Shown: positions 9,239-19,830, counted from the first letter of the stretch. The stretch is 64,000 nt of DNA from Closterium sp. Naga37s-1 (GCA_947471745.1 CANJKZ010001038.1:434001-498000), one strand, 5' to 3'. Program-made: numbers and translations. The notes: generated by a model from the sequence alone, not told the origin.

Positions 9239-12200
9239 TCAAGAAGCGGGGACCAACTTCGGAGGAGTAAGGCCAAGGAGACGAATCAGTGAAGAGTGAG
9301 CCGCATGAGGAAGAGCTTTCGTGAAGATGTCGGCAAGGTTGGCCGCGGAGTCAACCTTGTCGAGCCGCAGGTGCCCAGCCTGAACAAGATCGCGAATGAA
9401 GAAATGACGGAGCTCAATGTGCTTGGAGCGCCCGTGAAACACAGCATCCTTCGTGAGGTGAATGGTGCTAGCGTTGTCACACCAAATGGTGGGACAGCGC
9501 TGGGGGGCACCAAGCTCCTCAAGAAGGAAGGAGAGCCAGCGAGCCTCTTGTGCAGCCATGGTGGCGGCATACAACTCGGCTACGGAGGACGAGAGGGCGA
9601 TAGCCGAGGAGCGCGTGGAACGCCAGCTGATGAGGCCGCTGCCAAGAGAGAAGCCATAGCCCTGGGAGGATCGACGGTCTGGTCGGGAGTCAGCCTAGGA
9701 GGAGTCACTGTAGCCGCTGAGGAGAGGTGGGGAAGGGCCGCCAAGGGTAAGAACATAGTCCTTGGTGCCACGAAGGTACCAGAGGACGCGCTTGGCAGCC
9801 TGCCAGTGCTCAGCCGTATGCTTGCCAGCGCCAACAAACCGAGCGAGGACGCTGATGGGGTAGGCAAGGTCAGGGCGAGTGGAGACCATGGCGTACATGA
9901 GGGAGCCGATGAGCTCGGGATAAGGATGGGAGGAGGCGGAGGGGGAGGTGGGTGGAGAGAGGTGGTGCCCGACAGAAAGAGGTGTATGTTGGGCACCGCC
10001 GCGGGCCATGTCAAATCGCTCCAAGACCTGCTGCAAGTAATGACCCTGGGAGAGTGAGATGGTGCGAGCAGAGCGGTCGCGGGTGATGATCATGCCCAGA
10101 TAATGGTGCAGCTCTCCCAAGTCTTTGCACTTGAGACGGCTGTCCAACTCAGCCTTAACATGCTCCCACTCTTCAAGGTCGACAGTGAGCAGAATCATGT
10201 CATCGACATACACAAGGATGTAAAATGGGGAGGGGGAGGTGCGGAGGAAGAGGCTGGCGTCAGAGCGGGAGGTGCGGAACCCAAGTTCAGCAAGGGTGGC
10301 GGCAAGTTTAGCATGCCACTCCCTCGGGGCCTGTCGAAGCCCATACACCGGTCGACGCAGCTGCCAGACAGAGTCTGCTGGGAAGGGGAGGTGAAAGCCG
10401 GCTGGACGCTCCATGTAGATAAGCTCGTGGAGGACGCCTTGTAGGAAGGCATTAGAAACGTCCATCGAGTGGATCTCCATATTGAGGCGAGCGGCGAGGT
10501 CGAGCACGGCGCGAACAGTAGCAGGCTTGGCAGTAGGGGAGAAGGTATCGAAGAAGTCAAAACCATACCGCTGCGTGAACCCCTTGGCGCAGTAACGAGC
10601 CTTATAGACGGTCGGCTCCCCTGGCAACTGCTTGACGCGAAACACCCACTTTCCTTTCACCACGTTCGTAGGGGCGGGAGGGCGAGGCACATCGACAAAA
10701 GAGGAGTTGCCGATAAAGGCCTCCAGCTCCTCGATGATGGCGGCGGGCCATAGCGGAGCGTCAGGGCACGCCATTGCCTCCTCGTACGTGGTAGGAACGA
10801 AAATGGAGGGAGCAGAGGAGAAGGCGAAGACAGGTGTGCCGGAGAGGTCGAACGTGATGGGTAGAAGCGAGGGGTCATAAAGGTGGAGGTCAAGGAACTC
10901 CTCATGGGAGTCCTCAGAGAGGGAGGTGTGGAAGGCGCGGATGACTGCTGGTGCCGCTGCTGGTGCTGCTGGTGGAGGCGTTGCCGGTGCCGCTGCTGGT
11001 ACTCCTGCTGATGCCGCTGCTGGTGCCGCTGCTGGTGCCGCTGCTGGTCCTGTTGCTGGTGCTGCTGCTCGTGCCGCTGCTGGTGCCCCTGCTAGTCCCA
11101 CTGCTGCTGCCGATGCCGCTCCCGCTGCTGCTGCCGCTGCTGGTCCTGCTGCTGCTGCGGCTGCTGGCGCTGCTGCTGCTGCCGCTGCTGGTCCCGCCGC
11201 TGCTGCCGCTGCTGGAGCCGCTGCTGGTGCCGCTGCTGGAGAGGAGGTGGCTGAGGGGGCTGTTGCATGAGGGGCTTGATGCAAGACAGCCTGGAAGAAG
11301 TGACGAAGGAGGGGGGAGAGAGGGGGGAGGGTAGAGGTAGAGAGGGTAACGGGAGGCGGTGCACCAAGGATACCGTCACATGACCTGGTGTGGGGATACC
11401 GGGTGAGTATGGTGCGGGAAGGGGGAGGACGGGTTGGTGGCGAGGGAGAGGAAGGGGGGGGGGAAGGGGTACTAGGAGAGGAGTGAGCGGGGGAGACAGG
11501 AGAAGACAGAGGTTCCGGGTCAAAGATGTCACCAGAAGAGGGAGGGGCACCATGGGACTGGGACGGCGGAGAAGGGGGGGGTGGGAGGATGGGGGGAGGA
11601 GGGAGTAGTGGGGGAGGGGTGGTGTCAGACCAGACAAGGGGACGGGTGAGAGGGGGGAGTGGGTCAGTAGATGTGGGAGAGGAGTAGTAGGGAGTGGACT
11701 CGTCAAAGACCACATCCCGGCTGCGGATTAGACGACCGGATGGTGGGTGGAGGAAAAGGTAGTCAGGGGAGGAGGGATTATGACCAAGGAAGATGCAGGG
11801 AAGGGTACGAGGGGCAAGCTTTCCCATGGAACGGGAGCGGTCAGAGGGGTGAATGAGGACATGTGCCTTAGAGCCCCAGACACGAAGTGATGAGGCATCA
11901 GGCTTGTCCTTCGTCCACAGCTCAGTGGGGGTGATGGAGGGGAGAAGGGGGTGAGGGTAAAGGTTAGTAAGGAGGGCGGCATGAAGGAGGGCGTAGCCCC
12001 AAAGAGAAGGGGGGCAGGAGGCGTGGACAAGCAGACACCGGGCTGTTTTGGTGATCTCTCGAACACGACTCTCAGCCACGCCGTTCTGCTGTGGGGAGTG
12101 AGGGAGGGTGTAAGTCTGAAGGATGCCACGAGACTGACAATAGGAGGAGACTTGGTTGTTAAGGAACTCACCACCTCCATCAGAGTGAAGGCGGCGAACA

Positions 12201-13264
12201 GGGCGCCCAAAATGGGTGTTTGCCCGCTCGAGCCAGGCGATGATCGCAGCCGGGGCATCCGCCTTCGTCCGAAGGAGAGAGACGGACGAGTACCGACTGT
12301 GATCATCAACAAGCACGAGAAGGTAGCGATGGCCCTGGCGAGTGGGAGAGGGATTAGGGCCCCATAGGTCCATGTGAACAAGATCAAGTGGCTGCGCAGC
12401 AGCGGAGGGGGAGCTCCGGTGCGGCTGCTGCTTGAGCTTGCTCTGAACGCAGACGGTGCAGGGGGGGGCAGGGGATTTGGGGAGGGGAGGGAGGGAGGAA
12501 GGGAGACCGTGGAGGAGACCGGAGGAGACAGAGGAGCCCAGAGTAGCGAAGTTGGGGTGGCCTAGCCTGTGATGGAGGAGGATGGTGGGGTGGGAGAGGG
12601 AGCGACAGGAACAGTCAGAGTCAGGAGGGCGGGGGGGGAGGGGTGGGTTAGTGGGAGGGAGGGGAGGGGGGGGGGGAAGGAGGGGGGGGGAGGCAACTTG
12701 GAAGGTGAGGGGGCGGGGAACCCGAAGGGTGTACAGACGGGAGCGAGGACAATAGGGAATACGGGCGAGAAAACGACCTGTGGAGGTTTGGTATAGGTCA
12801 CAATGGTTAGCACCACCTGGGATGAGAGTGGTGATCATGGCTTGTTGGAGGGACCTTTGGGAGAGGAGGTTAGTACGAAGGGAGGGAATGTGGAGACCGG
12901 TGACAGTACCTGAGGGAAAGAGAGGACAGGGAAGGGTGGAGGTGTTGTGACAAGGGATGGAAAAACTGCTATCAGCGCCGAGGAGGGAGGTTGGTGTGGG
13001 GAGAGGGCGCATTGTACCAGCGTCGCGAAGGACAGTGTCAGTGGCTCCACTGTCCAGAACGAAGTCAATGGTGGAGGAAGGTGAGGCAGAGTACTGGAAC
13101 GAAGTTTCATTAGCAGAAGAAGGGTACATGGGAGATGCAACAGATTCAGGTTGACCTAATAAACCAACAAAACCAGAGGAAGGGAAAGCGGTCACACTGC
13201 CACCTGCAGACGGCGCCGGGGACGCACCCGAGAGATGGGCTGCAGAGGCAGCACTCCCAGCAGT
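9239..13264 (-). CDS. Copia B pol (protease, integrase, RT, RNase H) with one internal stop
   Basis: One frame from 13264 to 9239, interrupted only by TAG at 9695-9697. Protease active site FVLDSGATDT. Integrase zinc domain HHRLGHPNF...CTVC, then catalytic LVHMDLWGP (D), RRLHSDGGGEF (D) and SPQQNGVAESRV (E). An Ala/Pro-rich linker coded by GCTGCTGGTGCC-like repeats (10940-11250) precedes RT with HSMDVSNAFLQG, PVYGLRQAPREWH and FYILVYVDDMILL. RNase H has AELYAATMAAQEARW and SANLADIFTKAL. The catalytic residues are present, so apart from the stop near the start of RNase H this is the best preserved pol in the window. Confidence 0.92.
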
Positions 13265-14685
13265 CTAGGTAGGAAAGGGCTGCTGCTGGGAAACCGGAGG
13301 AGGGAGGAGGGGCAGTTGCGGCTGGAGGTCGAGCTGCTGCTGGAGATCCTGGAGCTGCTGCTGGAGCTGAGAGAGAAGCTGCTGCCCATACTGCTGTGAC
13401 CCCTGCTGCTGATTCCCAAGCTGCTGCTGCTGTTGCTGCTGCTGGTGCTGCTGCTGGGGAGGGGCGAGGGCCTGGTGGGCGTGGGTGGAGGAGGGAGGTT
13501 CATAGAGGGGAGAGGAACGGACCTCAAGGGGAGTGGGGCGAGGGTTGAGGGCGGACCAGCGAGGAGGGGTGCCGGTGTTGCCACGGGCAAACCACTCATC
13601 ACTGAGTGCCTTGAAGCACGTCTCAGTGGCATGGGTGGTTTGGCCGCAGCGCTGTCCCTGAGTGGGACCGTAGCGAGGCAGGTACTGACAGGGAGGAAAG
13701 GCAGCTGCCGTACCACGACCCGCACCACTGCTGCCAGCACCACCGCGACCTGCTGATCCCCCTCGTCCACCCCCACGCCCACCGCCACGGCCACCCCGGC
13801 TGCTGCGCGACTGGGCTGCTGTGGCTGTGGAGGAAGAGCGGCGAAGGATCTCAGCTTCGGTGGTGATAATCCACTGAGCGACTTCGGCAGAGGTGTGGTG
13901 CTTGGAGATAAGCTGCATGTAAGCAAGCTTGTGAGCGTCGAAGGCAGGTGTGAGGCCCTCGAGGAGGTGGCAGCAGATGACGGTGTCCGGGTACACCACA
14001 TCGAGTGCTGCAAGGCGCCGAGAAAGGTCTAAGACACGGCGAGTGAAAGCAGCTGCGCCAGAAGTGGAATCCATGGAGAGAGTTCCAAACTCCTTGATAA
14101 GGGCGTAAAGAGTGGCAACGTCCTGCCGATCGAAAAGGTCGACCAGCAGTCGCCACAGGTGGGAGGAGGAGGTAGGTGAGAGCTCGCGTTTGAGGGAGGA
14201 GGGGATGGTGGCGAGAAGAATGGCAAGCGCGCGTCGATCAGCAACCCGCCAGGCAGTAATTTTCGTGGTGTAGTCTGCAAGTTCTGCAGTGTAGGTGTCC
14301 AGGTCCTCCTGGTACTTGTTGTAGCGGGCAGCGGCGTCATCATAGATGCACCTGTCGTCCTCGTAACGCAGTTACGAATGGCGGTTTCCGAGCTCTGCGG
14401 GTCGTTCACATTCGGCGCAAAGGTGGGAGGATCACCGGGGGGAGAGGGCTCGGCGCCAGGGTGGGCGGGGGCAGGTCCAGTAGGAGCGGTGGGGGCCACG
14501 GGCTGAAGTCCACCGCCTTTCTGAAAGACAACCGAGCGAAGGTTGTAGCCGCTGACCACAACAGAGGAGAGGAGCACCTCAACGGAATGAACATAAGAGT
14601 GCCAATTAGCAGCAGAGTTGTCAGGCAGCAACTCGAGTGCGTCAACGGTGGCAAGGTCGACGGAAGAATCGGACGACGATGCCAT
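13265..14685 (-). CDS. Copia B gag with modified zinc knuckle
   Basis: The gag start is probably Met at 14685 (MASSSDSSVDLATVDALELL). The product is read in three frames, with shifts near 14370 and 14090, giving an UBN2/gag-like segment (YNKYQEDLDTYTAELADY, VATLYALIKEFGTL, TRRVLDLSRRLAALD). A Gly/Arg-rich stretch and a knuckle with spacing C-x14-C-x4-H-x4-C (RCGQTTHATETCF) follow, then a Gln-rich tract. The frame ends with TAG at 13265-13267 and continues in the same frame into pol, so gag and pol are separated only by an amber codon. Confidence 0.75.
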
Positions 14686-14699
14686 AGAGATGAGGGTGG

Positions 14700-15980
14700 G
14701 TAGAGGCTAGGGCAGGAGGAGGATGGTGCGAGGGTACCGTTGCCAGTGCTGCTGCTGGCCCTGCTGCCCGTGCCGCTGCTGGTTCTGCAGCTGGTGCCGC
14801 TGCAGATGCTGCTGCGGGTAGGATGGGAGGAGGAGGAGGGCGATGCTATGGGGGATGCAAGGGGGAAGGGTGCTGCTGGTGGTGCTGCTGCAGGTGCTGC
14901 TGCTGGTGCTGCTGCAGGTAGGATGGGAGGAGGAGGACGGTGGAGGAGGAGGAGCGATGCTATGGGGGAGGCAAGGGGGAAGGGTGCTGCTGGTGGTGCC
15001 GCTGCTGGTGCTGCTGCTGGTAGGATGGGAGGAGGAAGGGAGGAGCGGAGGGTGGGTTGGGTGGAGGAGGAGGGCGATGCTATGGGGGAGGAAAGGGGGG
15101 AGGGTGCTGCTGGTGGTGCCGTTGAGATGCCGCTGATGATGCTGCTGCGGGTACTATGGGAGGAGGAAGGGAGAGAGGGGGGGGGGGGGACGAGGAGGGC
15201 AGCCGTGCGGCAGATCCGCGCGACTGGGAAGCCCGTGGCGAACGCACGCGGGACAGGCCGCGGCAAACGAGCGGGACGTGCAGAGATGGGCGCGAAATGG
15301 TCAGATTTCAGCGCGGAAGATGCAGATCTGGTCGCGCGAAGTGCAGATGTGGTCGCGCGGAGTGCAGATGTGGTCGCGCGGAGTGCAGATGTGGTCGCGC
15401 GGAGTGCAGATGTGGTCGCGCGGAGTGCAGATCTGGGTGCGGGAGGAGGAGATCTGGTGGCACGGAATCCAGATCTGGGCGCGGAATGATCAGATCTAGG
15501 CGCGGGAGGAGTAGATCTGGTCGCAGGGAGTGCAGATCTGGGCACTGGAGTTGCAGATCTGAGCGCGGGGAGTGCAGATCTGGGCGCTGGAGTTGCAGAT
15601 CTGAGCGCGGGGAGTGCAGATCTGGGCGCTGGAGTTGCAGATCTGAGCGCGGGGAGTGCAGATCTGGGCGCTGGAGTTGCAGATCTGAGCGCGGGGAGTG
15701 CAGATCTGGGCGCTGGAGTTGCAGATCTGAGCGCGGGGAGTGCAGATCTGGGCGCTGGAGTTGCAGATCTGAGCGCGGGGAGTGCAGATCTGGGCGCTGG
15801 AGTTGCAGATCTGAGCGCGGGGAGTGCAGATCTGGGCGCTGGAGGTGCAGATCTGGACGTGCCTTGGAGGGCAGCCCCTAAAGGGCGCGTGAAGGGAGGG
15901 CAGCTCCGTGGGTGGGGCTAGATCTGAGGAACGGGGAGGAGAGGGTGGCCTAAGGACCGAGGGAGGAAGGCGTGAGCCAT
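14700..15980 (-). repeat. Copia B leader: trinucleotide tracts and 21/42-bp minisatellites
   Basis: Between primer site and gag: GCT/GGT-type tracts (14740-15140), a 21-bp unit repeated about four times (15330-15430; gtggtcgcgcggagtgcaga) and a 42-bp unit repeated about eight times (15516-15850), made of two related halves each holding GCAGATCTG. ORFs over this array are composition artefacts. Confidence 0.8.
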
Positions 15981-15995
15981 TAGCTCATGATACCA

Positions 15996-16300
15996 TGTTA
16001 GAAGAGAGAGAATTGATGCACTGAATAATGAGCCAAAAGGCTCTTTAGTACAAGCAATGAGCAAGGGAGAGATGAGAGGGAAGCTTACCCTATTGGCCAA
16101 TAAGTTGGCCAATGGGTGAGCTTGCTTGTGGCCCAAGCAACCACAAAATGTGTGTTGGTTGGGATTGGTTGAGGTAAGGACCAATCCCCACCAACCACAA
16201 AATGTGGTTGGAGGGTACACTAACCAACCCCCCAATTTATAAGAGTGCTACACATCTAAGTCTAGCCTATGCATGTTGTATAAAATCTGGAATTACAACA
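15996..16300 (-). repeat. Copia B 5' LTR
   Basis: 305 bp, about 98% identical to 8898-9202 by direct reading. Confidence 0.95.
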
Positions 16301-16330
16301 CAATGCTCACCATACGCCTGATTCACCCAA

Positions 16331-16620
16331 CCACCACTCACGAAGCGCACAGGAGCCCCCAGAGTGTCACATGGCTCGGAGGACACGCGCTCACACACAG
16401 GCCCCGTGGAGTTGCGCCAGTCGATCCCGCGCATCTTGATGACTGTGATGTCCGTTGTACACCACACCCCCCCTCCCTGACTCCCCCTACCACCACTACC
16501 ACTCTCATATTTCACTGGAGCCCCCAGGCTGTCACAGGGCTCCGAGGAGACTCTCTCACACGGGCCCCGTGGAGTTGCGCCAGTCTACCCCGCGCATCTT
16601 GATCACTGTGATTGCCATTG
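16331..16620 (-). pseudogene. Two further copies of the 3' exon end
   Basis: 16514-16620 repeats MAITVIKMRGVDWRNSTGPV then breaks by a 1-nt loss. 16342-16451 repeats DITVIKMRGIDWRNSTGPVC through PCDTLGAPVRF and keeps an excellent donor GTGAGT. One may be a real alternative 3' exon. Copia B lies immediately to the left. Confidence 0.7.
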
Positions 16621-16698
16621 AATACCACACCACACCCCTTCTCACTCGCCCACACCCCCCTCCCACTCGCTTGCCCACCATACCCAACCAGCTCTCAC

Positions 16699-16888
16699 AT
16701 ATTTCACTGGCGCCCCCAGGGTGTCACAGGGCTCAGAGGAGACTCTCTCGCACACGGGCCCCGTGGAGTTGCGCCAGTCTATCCCGCGCATCTTGATGAC
16801 TGTGATGGCCATTGAATACGCCTCCGTGCCCGCCAGGCCCACTGCTGTGCGGCCGAACGATGAGATGTGTGTTATCAGCAGCCGGTCA
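16699..16888 (-). CDS. Fucosyltransferase-like gene, SSFGRTAVGLAG 3' exon
   Basis: Acceptor AATCAG; encodes DRLLITHISSFGRTAVGLAG, then MAITVIKMRGIDWRNSTGP and VCERVSSEPCDTLGAPVKY. It ends at a possible donor GTGAGA; reading on instead gives a stop at 16642. The serine/phenylalanine/glycine motif matches the family's 'STFGYVAQGLGG', and the Cys-rich end matches the conserved C-terminal cysteines. An N-glycosylation sequon (NST) is present. Confidence 0.78.
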
Positions 16889-16947
16889 CTGATTGGGGAG
16901 GAGAAAAAGCAGGGGAAAACCAGGGGAGGCAGGAACGACAGTACTAT

Positions 16948-17130
16948 GATGTGATGTGATGTGATGTGATGTGATGTGAGGTGAGGTGAGGTGGGATGGG
17001 ATGGGTTGGGATGGGATGGGATGGGATGGGATGGGATGGGATGGGATGGGATGGGATGAGATGGGATGGGATGGGATGAGATGAGATGAAATGCGGTGCG
17101 ATGCGATGTGATGTGATCCGATGCGGTGTT
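16948..17130. repeat. GATGT/GATGG pentanucleotide tract
   Basis: Intron microsatellite of 5-bp units between the twin exon and the 3' exon. Confidence 0.85.
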
Positions 17131-17150
17131 GATGAGTTGAGATGGGGTAC

Positions 17151-17228
17151 CTGAAGCTGAGAATCCACATATCCATCACAGAATCTACCAGCTGCTGTTT
17201 CCTCCACGTTGCCCTGTTGCCTTCAAGC
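17151..17228 (-). CDS. Fucosyltransferase-like gene, MDMWILS exon, version b (alternative)
   Basis: 78 nt with a plausible acceptor GCAAG and donor GTACCC. Encodes LEGNRATWRKQQLVDSVMD then MWILSF. It has the same entry and exit phase as version a, so either could be used but not sensibly both. A candidate mutually exclusive exon. Confidence 0.65.
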
Positions 17229-17295
17229 CTTGCACAAAATTCAACCACTCAATGTGATGTGATGTGATGTGTGGATGAGGAGATGTGTGGTGTAC

Positions 17296-17376
17296 CTGAA
17301 GCTGAGAATCCACATGTCCATCACCGCATCGATCAGCTGCTGCTCCTGCCTCGTCTCCCTCCCCTCGTTGGTCAGC
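17296..17376 (-). CDS. Fucosyltransferase-like gene, MDMWILS exon, version a
   Basis: 81 nt with acceptor ATGCAG and donor GTACAC. Encodes LTNEGRETRQEQQLIDAVMD then MWILSF, in phase with both neighbours, and matches the plant FUT segment '..HN.KAxAEMWLLS..D'. Confidence 0.8.
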
Positions 17377-17532
17377 CTGCATGGCAGGCATGGCACGGGC
17401 AGCAGCGCAGGCACGCGCAACAGAGCAGAGAGGTCGGCACAACACACCAAAGAGGGGTTTAAATGTTCTGAATGCACTCTTTTTTCCCTCACCACGCTTC
17501 CAACCAGAGAGGCTTGCCCTATACCTGGGTTA

Positions 17533-18535
17533 GGGTGAACTTCGCGCACACTACCTACCAGAACTAAGCCTAAGGTGATGAACTCCGCGCACACTACCTA
17601 CCAGAACTAAGCCTAAGGTGATGAACTCCGCGCACACTACCTACCAGAACTAAGCCAAAGGTGATGAACTCCTCGCACACTACCTACCAGAACTAAGCCT
17701 AAGGTGATGAACTCCGCGCACACTACCTACCAGAACTAAGCCTAAGGTGATGAACTCCGCGCACACTACCTACCAGAACTAAGCCAAAGGTGATGAACTC
17801 CTCGCACACTACCTACCAGAACTAAGCCTAAGGTGATGACCTCCGCGCACACTACCTACCAGAACTAAGCCTAAGGTGATGAACTCCTCGCACACTACCT
17901 ACCAGAACTAAGCCTAAGGTGATGAACTCCGCGCACACTACCTACCAGAACAAAGCCAAAGGTGATGAACTCCTCGCACACTACCTACCAGAACTAAGCC
18001 TAAGGTGATGACCTCCGTGCACACTACCTAGCAGAACTAAGCCTAAGGTGATGAACTCCGCGCACACTACCTACCAGAACTAAGCCTAAGGTGATGAACT
18101 CCGCGCACACTACCTACCAGAACTAAGCCTAAGGTGATGAACTCCGCGCACACTACCTACCAGAACTAAGCCTAAGGTGATGAACTCCGCGCACACTACC
18201 TACCAGAACTAAGCCAAAGGTGATGAACTCCTCGCACACTACCTACCAGAACTAAGCCTAAGGTGATGACCTCCGCGCACACTACCTACCAGAACTAAGC
18301 CTAAGGTGATGAACTCCTCGCACACTACCTACCAGAACTAAGCCTAAGGTGATGACCTCCGCGCACACTACCTACCAGAACTAAGCCTAAGGTGATGAAC
18401 TCCGCGCACACTACCTACCAGAACTAGGTGATGAACTCCGCGCACACTACCTACCAGAACTAAGCCTAAGGTGATGAACTCCGCGCACACTACCTACCAG
18501 AACTAAGCCTAAGGTGATGAACTCCGCGCACACTA
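17533..18535. repeat. 43-bp satellite-like array, about 23 copies
   Basis: Unit gaactccgcgcacactacctaccagaactaagcctaaggtgat. Variants differ at fixed sites (ccgc/cctc, aagcct/aagcca, gaac/gacc) and recur in order, suggesting higher-order amplification. It lies in the intron between the exons at 18602 and 17376. No coding. Confidence 0.9.
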
Positions 18536-18601
18536 CCACCGCACTCCTGAGAGAGAAGGCACGCAGAAATCACAGCACAAGCACACACACAGAGCACTCA
18601 C

Positions 18602-18897
18602 GCCCAGAAGCTGACGAAGGTGTTGCCAATGGTGAGGTGCTGCGCATAGTGCGTTTCCAAATCCAGCATGTGCCGAATGTTCAGAGACGACACAAACACC
18701 CCCATCGTGCGGAACGACCGGTACGTCTCCACATCCCCGCCACCGTCGCCCGCCCCACCGCCCGGATAGCCGAGGGCCGGCGTGGCCATGGACGGATCCT
18801 CGGGGTACGGTTGGGTGGACGGCAGGTACTGTGCACGCACTGCACACCGCAGAATGCGATTGGCCACTGGCAGATCGATGCCATCTGGGGAGCGGAT
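18602..18897 (-). CDS. Fucosyltransferase-like gene, IRSPDG...VFVSSLN exon
   Basis: 296 nt, acceptor TCTCAG, donor GTGAGT. It starts IRSPDGIDLPVANRILRCAV, completing the IGIQIR-type motif across the junction. A Gly/Asp-rich insert (PGGGAGDGGGDVE) precedes MGVFVSSLNIRHML, matching 'VLVTSLN' of plant FUTs, and the exon ends TIGNTFVSFW. Phases fit both neighbours. Confidence 0.82.
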
Positions 18898-18954
18898 CTG
18901 AGAGGTAGGAGCGGGGGGAGGGGAAGGGGGGGGGGGGGGGGGGGGTGGGAGGGG

Positions 18955-19152
18955 GGAGAGGTCCTCGGGATTAAGTGCTGTGTGACCAAAGATGCGATTG
19001 GCTACTGGCAGGTCTATGCCGTCTGGGGAGCGGATCTGGGGGGTAGGGGCGGGGGGAGGGGGGAGGGGTCCTCGGGGTAAGTGCTGTGCATGCACGGCGC
19101 ACTGCAGAATGCGATTGGCCACTGGCAGGTCAATGCCGTCTGGGGAACGGAT
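18955..19152 (-). pseudogene. Two 5' truncated copies of the IRSPDG exon
   Basis: Copies start at 19035 and 19152, each with an intact acceptor (CCCCCAG before ATCCG) and about 50-80 nt of exon (IRSPDGIDLPVANRI), then diverge into G-rich sequence. Both lie 5' of the intact exon. Confidence 0.8.
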
Positions 19153-19229
19153 CTGGGGGGGAGAGGGGTGGGGATGGGGGAGGGGGGTTTATGATCGTAC
19201 CTACCCCCCCCAAGGGTTGATAATCGTAC

Positions 19230-19306
19230 CTGCACCCCCAGGCGGTGGGGGTAGTGGCCGAGGTTAGCAAGAAACGTGTGGGCGATTTTGACCCACAGGC
19301 GGTTGT
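19230..19306 (-). pseudogene. 3' partial copy of the LGVQ exon
   Basis: Repeats NNRLWVKIAHTFLANLGHYP to HRLGVQ with its own donor GTACGA. It lies 3' of the intact exon. Confidence 0.75.
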
Positions 19307-19371
19307 TGTCAGTACCTGCGGCCACAGACACTTTTGACAGTACCTACACCCCCAAGGGTTTCTGATCATAC

Positions 19372-19518
19372 CTGCACCCCCAGGCGGTGGGGGTAGTGGC
19401 CGAGGTTAGCGAGGAACGTGTGGGTGATTTTGGCCCACAGGCGGTTGTCAGGGTGCATGAGGAAGCGAGCCACGTGTGTGAACACACGGCGGTCGGGGAA
19501 CAGCTCGTGCAGGCGGTC
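19372..19518 (-). CDS. Fucosyltransferase-like gene, VFTHVARFLMHP...LGVQ exon
   Basis: 147 nt, acceptor CTCTCAG, donor GTATGA, phase 0 on both sides. Encodes DRLHELFPDRRVFTHVARFL, then MHPDNRLWAKITHTFLANLG and HYPHRLGVQ. It matches 'LFPDK..VFHHLGRYLFHP.N.VW' and the first half of the family motif IGIQIR. Confidence 0.82.
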
Positions 19519-19627
19519 CTGAGAGGCGGGGATGGTAAGGGTGTTGACATGGGTGAGAGTGCAATGGGAATGCGATGACAGTGCAGTGGGTGCAGTGGGT
19601 GCAATGGGTGCAATGGGTGCAGTGGGT

Positions 19628-19830
19628 GCATGAGGAAGCGAGCCACGTGTGTGAACACACTATGGTCTGGAAGCAGGTCGTGCAGCCGCAGCTGGTCCTG
19701 AGAGAGGGAGAAAGCGGGCGGTTGTATGGGGTTCCAATGGGTGCAGTGGGAATGCGATGGGTGCATGAGAAAGCAAGCCACGTTGGTGAATACGCGGCAG
19801 TCAGGAACAGCTCGTGCAAATTACCCTAAG
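19628..19830 (-). pseudogene. 5' partial copies of the same exon
   Basis: 19628-19698 keeps acceptor and DQLRLHDLLPDHSVFTHVA..FLMHP, then dissolves into a 9-bp actgcaccc-type repeat. A second, frameshifted copy lies at 19755-19828. Confidence 0.7.

Larger units (their letters stand above)
8898..16300 (-). mobile_element. Copia B: near-complete Ty1/copia element
   Basis: LTRs 8898-9202 (3') and 15996-16300 (5') are 305 bp each and differ at about 5 positions. A perfect target duplication CAATG lies at 8893-8897 and 16301-16305. The primer-binding site next to the 5' LTR reads TGGTATCATGAGC (plant initiator tRNA-Met type); a G-rich polypurine tract flanks the 3' LTR. Order on the minus strand: leader with minisatellites, gag, zinc knuckle, protease, integrase, low-complexity linker, RT, RNase H. 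Integrase upstream of RT defines copia. Two in-frame amber codons and two gag frameshifts are the main defects. Confidence 0.95.

Noticed and set aside
15278-15881. Cys/Arg/Ser-rich ORF over the BglII-site minisatellite
   Set aside because: Direct translation of the 21/42-bp array in the Copia B leader, antisense to the element.
17533-18535. CRISPR-like array (regular 43-bp repeat)
   Set aside because: Units are contiguous with no unique spacers; eukaryotic intron minisatellite.
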